DNA of 64,000 bases from an uncultured Eubacteriales bacterium. Lineage in GTDB: Bacteria > Bacillota > Clostridia > Oscillospirales > Acutalibacteraceae. The stretch spans positions 1 through 64,000 of the forward strand of contig ONCP01000012.1 in NCBI GenBank assembly GCA_900316385.1, written 5' to 3'. Each line of letters starts with the position of its first letter. Within the stretch, counting starts at the first letter, position 1. The position numbers and the translations under genes are program-made. Of the stretch, positions 44,068-52,811 are shown piece by piece. The notes beneath the pieces were generated by a model. It did no database searches and was not told the origin of the DNA. It saw only the letters and a program-made list of their open reading frames with translations.

Positions 44068-44084
44068 AGAAAGGAGATATTGCT

Positions 44085-45821
44085 ATGGAAATGCTTAACA
44101 TTAAAATCAACGGCAAGGATTATACCGTTGAGAAAAATACCACTATTCTTGAAGCCTGCCATAAGTTCGGTATCAAAATTCCGACGCTGTGCTATTTGAA
44201 AGATATTAACGAGATCGGCGCTTGCCGTATGTGCCTTTGCGAGGTAAAGGGCGCCAGAAGCCTTGTGGCTGCCTGCGTATACCCGATCGACCGCGACGGC
44301 ACTGAGATTTTCACAAACACTCCTCAGATTCAGAAATACAGAAAGATGAATCTTGAGCTGCTTCTTTCGAACCACGACAAGAAGTGCCTCTCCTGCCCGA
44401 GAAGCGACAATTGCGAGCTTCAGCAGCTTTGCCTTGAGTACGGCGTTGACGAGACAAAATTCGCGGGCGAGGAAACTCACTATGACGAGGATAAGTCCAC
44501 ACTTCACCTCGTTCGTAACAACAACAAGTGTATCCTTTGCCGCCGCTGCGTAGCTGCCTGTAAGGAGCAGTTCGTATCCGTTATCGGCGCTAACAACCGC
44601 GGATTTGATTCTCTCATCGGTTGCGGCTTCAACAAGGATTTAGGCGAGGTAGCCTGCGTAAGCTGCGGTCAGTGTACCGTTGTTTGTCCCACAGGCGCGC
44701 TTGTTGAGCGTGACGACACCCAGAAGGTATTCGACGCTATCGCCGACCCAACCAAGCACGTTGTAGTTCACACTGCTCCGTCTATCAGAGCTACTCTCGG
44801 CGAGTGCTTCGGTATGCCCATCGGCACCAACGTAAAGGGCAAGATGGTCACAGCTCTCAAGATGCTCGGCTTTGATAAGGTATTCGACACCAACTTCGGC
44901 GCCGACCTTACGATCATGGAAGAGGGCACAGAGTTCATCCAACGCGTTCAGAACGGCGGAACACTCCCGATGATCACATCCTGCTCACCCGGTTGGGTCA
45001 AGTTCTGCGAGCACTATTATCCCGACCTTATCCCGCATCTCTCTACCTGTAAGTCTCCCCAGCAGATGCAGGGCGCTATGATCAAGTCTTACTACGCCGA
45101 GAAGGCGGGCATCGATCCCAAGGATATCGTTGTCGTTTCGGTAATGCCCTGTGTTGCCAAGAAATTCGAGATCACCCGTGACGATCAGGGTCGCGACGGT
45201 ATGCAGGACAACGACATCTCCATCTCCACACGTGAGCTTGCCAAGATGATCAAGAGAGCGGGCATTCAGTTCACAGAGCTCGAGGATTCCGATTTTGATC
45301 CCGTTATGGCTATCGGCTCAGGCGCGGGTACTATCTTCGGCGCGACAGGCGGCGTCATGGAGGCTGCTCTCCGTACGGTTGCCGACGTTCTCACAGGCGA
45401 AGACCTCAAGCAGATCGATTATACCGAAATCAGAGGTACCGACGACATCAAGGAAGCTACCTACGAAGTCGCGGGTATGGAAGTTAAGGTTGCCGTTACA
45501 TCGGGTCTTAAGAACGCCGCGAAGCTTCTTGACGAGATCAGAGCGGGCAAGTCTCCTTATCAGTTCATCGAGGTTATGTGCTGTCCCGGCGGTTGCGTAA
45601 ACGGCGGCGGTCAGCCCATCCAGCCCGGTCACGTAAGGAACTTTACCGACCTCAAGGCTCTCAGAGCAAAGGCGCTCTACGAGGACGACCTCAGCCTGCC
45701 GTACAGAAAGTCACACGATAACCCCGAAATCAAGGCTATCTATGACGAGTATCTCGGCGAGCCCGGTTCCCACAAGGCGCACGAGCTTCTCCACACATCT
45801 TATGTAGCGAGAGAAAAATAA
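44085..45821 (+). CDS. hydA: [FeFe] hydrogenase catalytic subunit HydA
   Basis: 578 residues. N-terminal [2Fe-2S] (CYLKDINEIGACRMCLC), His-ligated cluster and two [4Fe-4S] motifs (CILCRRCVAACKE; CVSCGQCTVVCP), then the H-cluster domain: L1 TSC300S301PGW, L2 MPC356VAKK, L3 EVMCC500PGGC504VNGGGQP. L1 reads TSCSP where monomeric enzymes have TSCCP. Final subunit of a HydABC-type complex that makes H2 from NADH plus reduced ferredoxin. AGAAAGGAGATATTGCT upstream. Confidence 0.95.
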   Translation: MEMLNIKINGKDYTVEKNTTILEACHKFGIKIPTLCYLKDINEIGACRMCLCEVKGARSLVAACVYPIDRDGTEIFTNTPQIQKYRKMNLELLLSNHDKKCLSCPRSDNCELQQLCLEYGVDETKFAGEETHYDEDKSTLHLVRNNNKCILCRRCVAACKEQFVSVIGANNRGFDSLIGCGFNKDLGEVACVSCGQCTVVCPTGALVERDDTQKVFDAIADPTKHVVVHTAPSIRATLGECFGMPIGTNVKGKMVTALKMLGFDKVFDTNFGADLTIMEEGTEFIQRVQNGGTLPMITSCSPGWVKFCEHYYPDLIPHLSTCKSPQQMQGAMIKSYYAEKAGIDPKDIVVVSVMPCVAKKFEITRDDQGRDGMQDNDISISTRELAKMIKRAGIQFTELEDSDFDPVMAIGSGAGTIFGATGGVMEAALRTVADVLTGEDLKQIDYTEIRGTDDIKEATYEVAGMEVKVAVTSGLKNAAKLLDEIRAGKSPYQFIEVMCCPGGCVNGGGQPIQPGHVRNFTDLKALRAKALYEDDLSLPYRKSHDNPEIKAIYDEYLGEPGSHKAHELLHTSYVAREK

Positions 45822-45834
45822 TTGAATCTAAGAT

Positions 45835-45870
45835 CGGCTGTCGCGTTATTCGCGACAGCCGTTTTATTTT
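45835..45870 (+). terminator. terminator of the hydrogenase operon
   Basis: CGGCTGTCGCG and CGCGACAGCCG pair across TTATT; TTTTATTTT follows. Confidence 0.88.
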
Positions 45871-46056
45871 AAGCTTATTGTGTTAGCGAGCCGATGACTG
45901 TAACTTTATACAATATAAACAGCTCGTGAACTTATTTTTAAATTGATCCGTCAGATCTCATTTATTATTTCTCATTTTTTAACGGGCTTTCAAGTCACGC
46001 CACATCCATAATTTCCAAAAAAATAACAGAACGCGTTGCGTTCTGCTAATTTTTTT
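45871..46056. other. AT-rich spacer with the tRNA-derived inverted copy
   Basis: No gene is apparent. It contains the inverted copy of the tRNA-Thr 3' end (45989-46003) and the tRNA terminator. Elsewhere the spacer is AT-rich and unstructured. Confidence 0.6.
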
Positions 46057-46079
46057 TGGAGCTGGTGGCGTGACTTGAA
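45989..46079. repeat. inverted duplication of the tRNA-Thr 3' end and its terminator
   Basis: TTCAAGTCACGCCAC (45989-46003) is the exact reverse complement of 46065-46079, the T-arm and acceptor part of the tRNA gene. Inside, TCCAAAAAAATAACAGAACGC at 46014-46034 mirrors 46038-46060 with two small differences. Together about 90 bp form a near-continuous inverted repeat. Confidence 0.8.
46014..46060 (-). terminator. terminator of tRNA-Thr
   Basis: On the minus strand CAGAACGC-aac-GCGTTCTG is followed by a run of T, beginning just after the encoded CCA. Confidence 0.8.
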
Positions 46080-46132
46080 CACGTGACCTTCTCATTACGA
46101 GTGAGATGCTCTACCGACTGAGCTACACCAGC
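46057..46132 (-). tRNA. tRNA-Thr (anticodon CGT)
   Basis: 76 nt including an encoded CCA. Acceptor stem GCTGGTG/CACCAGC, D arm AGCTC-AGTCGGTA-GAGC, anticodon stem TCTCA/TGAGA with loop CTCGTAA, T arm ACGTG-TTCAAGT-CACGC (one mismatched-looking pair at its base). Anticodon CGT reads ACG, threonine. Confidence 0.93.
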
Positions 46133-46269
46133 AAAATGAAATTTTCTCTATCCAAGATATTATATACCATATTTTTCAAATTTGCAATAGGCAAATTTGA
46201 AAAACATCGAAAAAACGTGATTGCTATGCAGAATTTTGTGACAATTTACAAACTTGCCAATAGTTAGTA

Positions 46270-46298
46270 TTGACTTTGTTTTCATTTTATTTTATAGT
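46270..46298 (+). promoter_or_regulatory. promoter of the XRE regulator
   Basis: TTGACT (46270-46275), 17 bases, TATAGT (46293-46298). ATTCT-ttttt-AGAAT at about 46338-46352 may be its operator. Confidence 0.78.
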
Positions 46299-46371
46299 AT
46301 AGAAAAGAATGAAAATGACGCGTTATTTTGTATTTTTATTCTTTTTAGAATAGAGAAAGGTGGAGTTCGAT

Positions 46372-46743
46372 ATGTCGAAATCGTTTGGTAGACACCTTAG
46401 AGATTTACGTAAATCAAACTCTAAGTATTCACAGCAGGAAATGGCTGATATGCTCAATATCTCACGATCAACATATACCTACTACGAAACCGGAAAATCC
46501 GAGCCCGGACAGGAGAAATTAAAGAAGCTTTGCGAGATTCTTACCGTTGATTTTAATACTCTTCTCGGTTATGAAGAGGACAGCAGCTTCGGCGTTGCTT
46601 TAGTTGCAAATGAGACTACTGACGGGAAACAGTCTCCTCCCATGAACGCCAGCGAGGAACAGCTTATTTCCGCTTATAGAAAAATGAATACCGAAGAGAA
46701 GGAATATATCGGTAAACAAATCGAAAAAATATTGAATAAGTAA
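46372..46743 (+). CDS. XRE-family transcriptional regulator
   Basis: 123 residues. Helix-turn-helix (LRDLRKSNSKYSQQEMADMLNISRSTYTYYETGKSEPGQEKLKKLCEIL, residues 8-60) and a short helical C-terminus (ASEEQLISAYRKMNTEEKEYIGKQIEKI). The ATG at 46372 has AAAGGTGG at a normal distance; an in-frame GTG at 46360 lies within that ribosome site. Regulates unknown genes, likely itself. Confidence 0.85.
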   Translation: MSKSFGRHLRDLRKSNSKYSQQEMADMLNISRSTYTYYETGKSEPGQEKLKKLCEILTVDFNTLLGYEEDSSFGVALVANETTDGKQSPPMNASEEQLISAYRKMNTEEKEYIGKQIEKILNK

Positions 46744-46756
46744 ATTTTTGATTTTC

Positions 46757-46784
46757 AACCGCCCGAGTTCATCGGGCGGTTTTC
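46757..46784 (+). terminator. terminator of the XRE gene
   Basis: AACCGCCCGA-gttca-TCGGGCGGTT, then TTC. Confidence 0.85.
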
Positions 46785-46863
46785 TTTGCTAAAAGTTTGT
46801 TAAGAATATAACAATGTATAGTTATTCTCGGGATTTATAATTATACAATTAATGAAAAAACCT

Positions 46864-46892
46864 TTGACTTTTTACTCTCGTTATGCTATAAT
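46864..46892 (+). promoter_or_regulatory. promoter of rpsO
   Basis: TTGACT (46864-46869), 17 bases, TATAAT (46887-46892). The 100-nt leader that follows has folding potential that may include an S15 autoregulatory site. Confidence 0.82.
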
Positions 46893-46996
46893 CCTATATG
46901 TTAAGCCTTTACGCGGATTCGGGGTTTAGCCGAACATCGGATTTTCACAGCCCGCTTCTGCGTTTTGAGCAAATTTTTTTAAAAGGTGGAATTTAA

Positions 46997-47260
46997 ATGT
47001 TACCCGAAGAAAAACAGGCTATAATTGCCGAGTACGCTACCCACGAGGGCGACACAGGCTCTCCCGAGGTACAGATTGCTCTTCTTACAAAGAGAATCAA
47101 CGATTTGACCGAGCACCTCAAGATCCACAAGAAGGACCATCACTCCAGACGCGGCCTTCTTAAAATGGTCGGTCAGAGACGTTCTCTCCTTAAATACCTC
47201 ATTAAGGTAGACATCGAGAGATACCGTTCCATCATCAAGAGATGCGGTATTCGTAAGTAA
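46997..47260 (+). CDS. rpsO: 30S ribosomal protein S15
   Basis: 87 residues with the S15 signature ([57 protein letters not shown]...). Binds 16S rRNA in small subunit assembly. AAAAGGTGGAATTTAA upstream. It is followed by pnp, the usual rpsO-pnp pair. Confidence 0.97.
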   Translation: MLPEEKQAIIAEYATHEGDTGSPEVQIALLTKRINDLTEHLKIHKKDHHSRRGLLKMVGQRRSLLKYLIKVDIERYRSIIKRCGIRK

Positions 47261-47270
47261 GACGATTTTA

Positions 47271-47372
47271 GGGCAGGCGGAAACGTTTGCCCTATATTGC
47301 GTTTATTACAGGATTGAAAGAACGCTTTAGCGGTAAAACGAGGCGGTAAAAATTGCCGTTTGGTTTTATTGC
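47271..47372 (+). other. rpsO-pnp intergenic hairpins
   Basis: GGGCAgGCG-gaaa-CGTtTGCCC (47271-47292) then CGGTAA-aaa-TTGCCG with flanking AACG..CGTT and a TTTT tail (about 47336-47372). Either weak terminators or, as in other bacteria, processing sites for PNPase autoregulation. Confidence 0.5.
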
Positions 47373-47435
47373 TTAAGTGTTTAGAAAATCCTGAAAAATA
47401 TATTGAATTGAGATTTTTCTCAGAAAGGATTTTTT

Positions 47436-49652
47436 ATGAACAAGAAAATGGAATTCCCGAATTACAAGGTATTCGAGACCGAGTTCGCGGGTCGTCCTCT
47501 CGTTATCGAGACAGGAAAAATGACCCAGCTCGCCAACGGCGCCTGTCTTGTGCGCTACGGCGAAACAGTAGTACACGTCGCCGTTACGGCGTCCGCTAAG
47601 CCCAGAGACGGCATCGACTTTTTCCCGCTTTCCGTAGATTATGAGGAGAAGCAGTACGCCGCGGGCCGCATTCCCGGTTCCTTCTTAAAGCGCGAGGGAC
47701 GTCCCTCCGAGAAGGCGATCCTCACATCCCGTGTGATCGACCGTCCCATCCGTCCGCTTTTCCCCAAGGATATGCGCAACGACTGCTCCGTAGTCGCTAC
47801 CGTTATGGCGGTTGATATGGATTGCTCGCCCGAGATCGCGGCTATGATCGGTACATCGATCGCTATATCTATCTCCGACGTTCCGTGGAACGGGCCCATC
47901 AGCGGCTGTTCCGTAGGTCTTGTTGACGGCGAGATCGTCATCAACCCCACCGAGGAACAGAGAAAGGTATCCGATATGGCGACGACCGTCGCTTCCACAA
48001 GCGAGCGTATCGCGATGATCGAGGCAGGCGCTAACTGCGTTGACGACGAGACGATGTACAACGCTATTATGGCCGGTCACGAGGCTAACCAGAAGATCAT
48101 CGAGTTCATCAACGGCATAGTTGCCGAGATCGGTAAGGAGAAGTTCTCCTATCCCTCCAACGAGCCCGACCACGATATGTTCGAGGCTATCTATAACTTT
48201 GCCGAGGCCGACGTAAAGGTCGCTCTCGACACCGACGACAAAACTGTCCGCGACGAGCGTCTCAAGCCCATCTACGAGGCTGTTCACGAGAAGTTCGACG
48301 AGCTCTATCCCGAGTGCGAGGCTAAGATCGACGAGTGCCTCTACAAAACACAGAAAACGATCGTCCGCCGCTGGCTCCTTGACGAGCAGAAGCGTGTCGA
48401 CGGCAGAGGAATGGACGATATCCGTCCTCTCGCTTCCGAGGTCGCTGTACTTCCCAGAGTTCACGGCTCGGGTCTGTTCACCAGAGGTCAGACTCAGGTT
48501 CTTACGATCGCCACTCTCGGTTCCGTTGCCGAAAAGCAGCTTCTTGACGGCCTTGACGGCGAGACCGAGAAGAGATATATCCACCACTACAATTTCCCGA
48601 GCTACTCCGTAGGCGAGACAAAGCCCTCCAGAGGTCCCGGACGTCGTGAGATCGGTCACGGCGCGCTTGCCGAGAGAGCGCTCCTTCCCGTAATTCCTCC
48701 CGTAGAGGAATTCCCCTACGCTCTCCGTCTTGTTTCCGAGGTTCTTTCCTCCAACGGTTCCACATCTCAGGGCTCCGTATGCGGCTCCACACTCGCGCTT
48801 ATGGACGCGGGTGTTCCGATCAAGGCTCCCGTAGCGGGTATCTCCTGCGGTCTTATCACCGAGGGCGAGAGATGGATGACAATGGTTGACATTCAGGGTC
48901 TCGAGGACTTCTTCGGCGATATGGACTTCAAGGTTGCTGGTACTCACGACGGTATCACAGCCATTCAGATGGACTTAAAGATTTCGGGACTTCTTCCCGA
49001 GATGGTCAGGGAAGCTCTTGAAAAGACTCACAAGGCTCGTAACTACATTCTTGACGAGGTTATGCTCAAGGCTATCGCCGAGCCTCGTCCCGAGCTTTCA
49101 AAATACGCTCCCAAGATGTTCACTACCACTATCGACGCCGAGAAGATCTCCGAGGTCATCGGTAAGTCAGGTAAGGTCATCAAGGAGATCCAGGCTCAGT
49201 GCGAGTGTAAGATCGACATCGAAGAGGACGGCGCAGTCGGTAACGTATTCATCGCGGGTATTGACGCCGACAAGTGTAAGAGAGCTCTTGAGATGATCCA
49301 AACCATCGCTAACGATCCCGAGCCGGGCGCTATGTTCTACGGCAAGGTAACTCGTATTATGGACTTCGGCGCGTTTGTTGAGATCGCCCCTGGCAAGGAA
49401 GGCCTTTGCCACATCAGCCAGCTCGACGTTAAGCGCACCAAGAACGTTACGGATGTCGTTAACGTAGGCGACGTTATCCGCGTCAAGGTTCAGGAGATCG
49501 ACGACAAGGGCAGACTCAACCTCAGCCGCAGAGACGTTCTTATCGAGGTTGACGGCTTAGTTCCCGAGAACGATCCCGAGGAGGACAAGAAGAACTCCCG
49601 TCCCCGCAGAGGCGGTCACGGCAGAGGCGACAGACGTCCCCGCAGAGATTAA
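47436..49652 (+). CDS. pnp: polyribonucleotide nucleotidyltransferase (PNPase)
   Basis: 738 residues: two RNase PH domains (1-145 and about 310-545, e.g. RGQTQVLTIATLGS, SYSVGETKPSRGPGRREIGHGALAERAL, SEVLSSNGSTSQGSVCGSTLALMDAGVPI), KH domain (about 560-615, VIGKSGKVIKEIQ), S1 domain (about 630-695) and an Arg-rich tail (RPRRGGHGRGDRRPRRD). Degrades RNA by phosphorolysis and adds 3' tails. AGAAAGGATTTTTT before ATG. Confidence 0.97.
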   Translation: MNKKMEFPNYKVFETEFAGRPLVIETGKMTQLANGACLVRYGETVVHVAVTASAKPRDGIDFFPLSVDYEEKQYAAGRIPGSFLKREGRPSEKAILTSRVIDRPIRPLFPKDMRNDCSVVATVMAVDMDCSPEIAAMIGTSIAISISDVPWNGPISGCSVGLVDGEIVINPTEEQRKVSDMATTVASTSERIAMIEAGANCVDDETMYNAIMAGHEANQKIIEFINGIVAEIGKEKFSYPSNEPDHDMFEAIYNFAEADVKVALDTDDKTVRDERLKPIYEAVHEKFDELYPECEAKIDECLYKTQKTIVRRWLLDEQKRVDGRGMDDIRPLASEVAVLPRVHGSGLFTRGQTQVLTIATLGSVAEKQLLDGLDGETEKRYIHHYNFPSYSVGETKPSRGPGRREIGHGALAERALLPVIPPVEEFPYALRLVSEVLSSNGSTSQGSVCGSTLALMDAGVPIKAPVAGISCGLITEGERWMTMVDIQGLEDFFGDMDFKVAGTHDGITAIQMDLKISGLLPEMVREALEKTHKARNYILDEVMLKAIAEPRPELSKYAPKMFTTTIDAEKISEVIGKSGKVIKEIQAQCECKIDIEEDGAVGNVFIAGIDADKCKRALEMIQTIANDPEPGAMFYGKVTRIMDFGAFVEIAPGKEGLCHISQLDVKRTKNVTDVVNVGDVIRVKVQEIDDKGRLNLSRRDVLIEVDGLVPENDPEEDKKNSRPRRGGHGRGDRRPRRD

Positions 49653-49668
49653 TATAATATTGTGATAA

Positions 49669-49698
49669 AACCCCGACTTCGGTCGGGGTTTATTTTTT
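49669..49698 (+). terminator. terminator of pnp
   Basis: AACCCCGAC-ttcg-GTCGGGGTT followed by TATTTTTTTT. Confidence 0.92.
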
Positions 49699-49775
49699 TT
49701 GCTTTTTGAGCCAGCTTTTATTCGATTTTCGAATAAAAATCAGAAAAAATTAAAAAAATAAAAAGTTTTATGCAT

Positions 49776-49810
49776 GAAATTGCACACAAGTGTGCAATTT
49801 TTTCTTTTTT
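49776..49810 (+). terminator. palindromic hairpin upstream of the phage-like cassette
   Basis: AATTGCACAC-aa-GTGTGCAATT with a long T-rich tail. Nothing upstream of it on the plus strand needs a terminator beyond the pnp one, so it may be an insulator or an operator-like palindrome. Confidence 0.55.
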
Positions 49811-49883
49811 TTGGGGGTATATAGAGGGTGCTTTTAACGCTTTGATAAAAACACTCTCAATATTCAGAGAAAGGAGTAGAAGA

Positions 49884-50348
49884 ATGGCAGGGCTCACTAA
49901 AAAACAGAAAAGCTTCTGTATAGGCTTCATCAACTTCGGAAATATCGCCGAGGCGGAGGCTTATTCGGGAGTGAAAAACGGCAGGGAGCTTCTGTGCCGT
50001 GAGGAGATCCGAGACGAGCTAAGGAGGTTATCCGACGTCTTTAACGAGAGCGTTGCGTGCATAGCGGGCGCGGGGCTTATAAAGCTCGCTGTGGGCAAGG
50101 TATCGGACGCGGTAGGGCTGCTTTATGACGAGCGCCCGAGCGCCGAGGCTCTCAACAATATGGATTTGTTTATGGTCTCGGAAATACGGCGCAAAAACGA
50201 CCAGGTCGAAATCAAGTTTTTTGACCGCTTCAAAGCGCTGTGCGAGCTTTCCAAGGGAAATGAAAAAAGGTCAGGCTCGGGATCGTTTTACGACGCGCTT
50301 ATGGCGGGAGCCGAAAGCCTGAACAACACGGCTGATTATGGAGCTTAA
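49884..50348 (+). CDS. terminase small subunit-like
   Basis: 154 residues from MAGLTKKQKSFCIGFINFGNIAEAEAYSGVKNGRELL, the pattern of the small terminase N-terminal helix-turn-helix that binds the packaging site. AGAAAGGAGTAGAAGA upstream. It overlaps the large subunit by 11 bp. Longer frame upstream to 49770 covers the terminator and is unlikely. Confidence 0.82.
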   Translation: MAGLTKKQKSFCIGFINFGNIAEAEAYSGVKNGRELLCREEIRDELRRLSDVFNESVACIAGAGLIKLAVGKVSDAVGLLYDERPSAEALNNMDLFMVSEIRRKNDQVEIKFFDRFKALCELSKGNEKRSGSGSFYDALMAGAESLNNTADYGA

Positions 50349-51582
50349 AACCTTTTCAAGAAAACAGCTCGAAACAATGACATGGTGGCTCAATCCTATG
50401 TATAAGGACAAGGAGGCGCTTATCTGTGACGGTGCTGTAAGGTCGGGAAAGACCTTCTGTATGTCGTTGTCGTTCGTCTTGTGGCTGTCCGCTTGTTTTG
50501 ACGGCGCCTGCTTCGCCATCTGCGGCAAAACTATCCGTTCGGCGAGGCGCAATATCGTAACTCCCATGACGGCTGGTCTCAGGGAGATGGGTTTTTCGGT
50601 GACTGAAAAGCTGAGCGAGAACTGTCTTGTCCTGTCCTATCGGGGACGCACGAACCGCGTATACATCTTCGGCGGCAAAGACGAGGGCAGCGCTTCGCTT
50701 ATTCAGGGAATGACGCTCGCGGGCGCGCTTTTTGACGAGGTCGCGCTTATGCCGAGGTCGTTCGTTGAGCAGGCGCTGGCAAGGTGTTCGGTCGAGGGAA
50801 GCAGGTTCTGGTTCAATTGTAACCCCGAGTATCCGTCGCACTGGTTTTACCGTGAATGGATAAAGAAGGCAGACAAACGCCGCGCGCTTTATCTTCATTT
50901 TACAATGCGCGACAATCCGTCGCTCTCTCAGCGCACGATCGCGCGTTACGAGCGTATGTACAGCGGAGCGTTCTACGATCGCTTCGTTCTCGGAAAATGG
51001 GTAGCGGTTTCAGGCGCCGTGTATCCTTTTATGAAGGACAGCTCCTTTGTCAAGGTTCCCTGCGGTCCGTTTGAGGACTACGTTGTTTCCGTCGATTACG
51101 GGACCGTAAATCCCGCCTCGTTCGGACTGTGGGGACTGAAAAACGACGTGTGGTACAGGATCGGTGAAAGCTACTTTGACTCCCGTCGTGAGGGCTTTCA
51201 GAAAACCGACGAGGAGCATTATCAAACGCTTCTCGACCTGATCGGCGACAGAAGAATAAGAACCGTGGTCATCGACCCGTCTGCCGCGTCCTTTATCGAG
51301 CTGATAAGGCGCAGAGGCGAGCTCAGCGTGACTCCCGCGGATAACGACGTTCTTAACGGTATCCGAAAGACCGTGGGAGCACTTAAGTCGGGCAGAGTGA
51401 AGATCTGCGAAAACTGTGTTGACAGCATTCGCGAGTTTTCGCTCTATCGCTGGGACGAAAGGGGAGAGGACAGACCGATCAAGGAGAACGACCACGCGAT
51501 GGACGACATCAGGTATTTTGTATCGTCTATCTTGGACAGCGGCGAGTGCGTAACGGTATTCGCCGCCAAAAGAAAGGGTTGA
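50338..51582 (+). CDS. phage terminase large subunit
   Basis: 414 residues. ATPase: CDGAVRSGKTFCMSLS (Walker A), ALFDEVALM (Walker B, DE). Nuclease: VVSVDYGTVNPAS (Asp), VVIDPSAASF (Asp) and HAMDDIRYFVS. All catalytic positions seem intact, so it could still pump and cut DNA. XtmB/terminase_3-type. The C-terminus overlaps the portal gene's leader. Confidence 0.93.
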   Translation: MELKTFSRKQLETMTWWLNPMYKDKEALICDGAVRSGKTFCMSLSFVLWLSACFDGACFAICGKTIRSARRNIVTPMTAGLREMGFSVTEKLSENCLVLSYRGRTNRVYIFGGKDEGSASLIQGMTLAGALFDEVALMPRSFVEQALARCSVEGSRFWFNCNPEYPSHWFYREWIKKADKRRALYLHFTMRDNPSLSQRTIARYERMYSGAFYDRFVLGKWVAVSGAVYPFMKDSSFVKVPCGPFEDYVVSVDYGTVNPASFGLWGLKNDVWYRIGESYFDSRREGFQKTDEEHYQTLLDLIGDRRIRTVVIDPSAASFIELIRRRGELSVTPADNDVLNGIRKTVGALKSGRVKICENCVDSIREFSLYRWDERGEDRPIKENDHAMDDIRYFVSSILDSGECVTVFAAKRKG

Positions 51583-51623
51583 CCACCTACCGCTTTCTAT
51601 CAAAAACAAAAAGGAGGTATTTG

Positions 51624-52811
51624 TTGAAATTCTTTAAAAGAACTAAAACCGAGGTGTCGGAGGAGCTGCCTGTTCTGCCGTCGCCTCAGGGAGTTAGAAA
51701 TCGCTCGAGCGCCTTCTTAACGGATTATTCCCCGATAAGAAGCGCGGAGCTGGAGCTTTACAGATCGCTTCGGGAGTCCGTGCCGATAATTGACGCGGCT
51801 CTTGACAAGATCGTTCGTCTGCTCGGCAACTTTGACGTTATCGCTGACGATCCGTCGGCCGAAAAGCCTCTCAAAAGCTTTTTGAACAACGTCAGATGTA
51901 CGGGCGGCAATTTTGGGATATATCCCTTTGTTATGACCTATATCAACGATCTTCTGACCTACGGAGAGGCGGTCGGCGAGATCGTTCTGAGCTGCGATAA
52001 TTCGACGGTCGACGCGCTTTACAACGCAAGTCTCAAGGATGTAAGCATTGAAGCGGACGGCAATCCTCTGAATCTTATCGTCTGTCTCAACGACGGCAAC
52101 AGAACTCCCGCGAGGTATCAAAGCCTCGTTTTGCCGACGCTGATGAAGCCCGAGCCGGGCACCGTGAGAGGGACCTCGGCGTTAAAGGGGCTTCCGTTCG
52201 TCAGCGGTATACTGCTCAAAATCTTTGACGCGGTCGGCAAGAACTGGGAGCGCGTCGGCAACGTAAGGTTCGCCGTTAATTACAAGCCCGAGCAGGGCTC
52301 GCCGGCTGTCACAAAAAAGCAGGCTCGCCAGATCGCCGACGAATGGAGCCGCGCTATGAGGTCGGAGGAGGTCTGCGATTTCATCTGTGTAGGCGACGTA
52401 AGCGTTAAGGTGATCGGCGCCGACAACCAGTCGCTTGACTGCGACGTACCCGTGAGACATCTGCTCGAGCAGATAGTCTCCAAGCTCGGCATACCGCCGT
52501 TTGTGCTCGGCCTGAGCTGGTCTACCTCCGAAAGAATGAGTGTTCAGCAGGCCGACATTCTTACAAGCGAGCTTGAGTATTACAGAATGCTTCTGACTCC
52601 CGTTATCGCCAAGATATGCAGGGTGTTTCTCAAGCTCAACGGATATTCGGGCGGCGTAAGCGTAAAGTGGGATCTTATCAATCTTCAGGATGAGGTCGAG
52701 CTTTCTCAGGCGCGCCTGAACAACGCCAGAGCGGCACAGATCGAAAAAAATTTGAAAGCAGGTGAAACAAATGAAATCACATCCGATTATCAAGAGCCCG
52801 ATCCTTCTTGA
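51624..52811 (+). CDS. phage portal protein
   Basis: 395 residues. Features of portal family: LRESVPIIDAALDKIVRLLGNF, the central stem-loop region, GIPPFVLGLSWSTSERMSVQQADILTSELEYYRMLLTPVIAKI. It forms the ring for DNA entry. The start is TTG at 51624 with AGGAGG six bases upstream; no ATG is near. Frames extending to 51546 overlap terminase. Slightly shorter than usual portals (about 450). Confidence 0.85.
   Translation: MKFFKRTKTEVSEELPVLPSPQGVRNRSSAFLTDYSPIRSAELELYRSLRESVPIIDAALDKIVRLLGNFDVIADDPSAEKPLKSFLNNVRCTGGNFGIYPFVMTYINDLLTYGEAVGEIVLSCDNSTVDALYNASLKDVSIEADGNPLNLIVCLNDGNRTPARYQSLVLPTLMKPEPGTVRGTSALKGLPFVSGILLKIFDAVGKNWERVGNVRFAVNYKPEQGSPAVTKKQARQIADEWSRAMRSEEVCDFICVGDVSVKVIGADNQSLDCDVPVRHLLEQIVSKLGIPPFVLGLSWSTSERMSVQQADILTSELEYYRMLLTPVIAKICRVFLKLNGYSGGVSVKWDLINLQDEVELSQARLNNARAAQIEKNLKAGETNEITSDYQEPDPS

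Noticed and set aside
47685..48947. 420-codon ORF antisense to pnp
   Set aside because: Long antisense frames are expected from the codon bias; the pnp frame is complete and conserved.
49699..49883. Phage integration site or integrase near pnp
   Set aside because: No integrase-like ORF and no direct repeat shared between the two flanks of the cassette was visible by eye.
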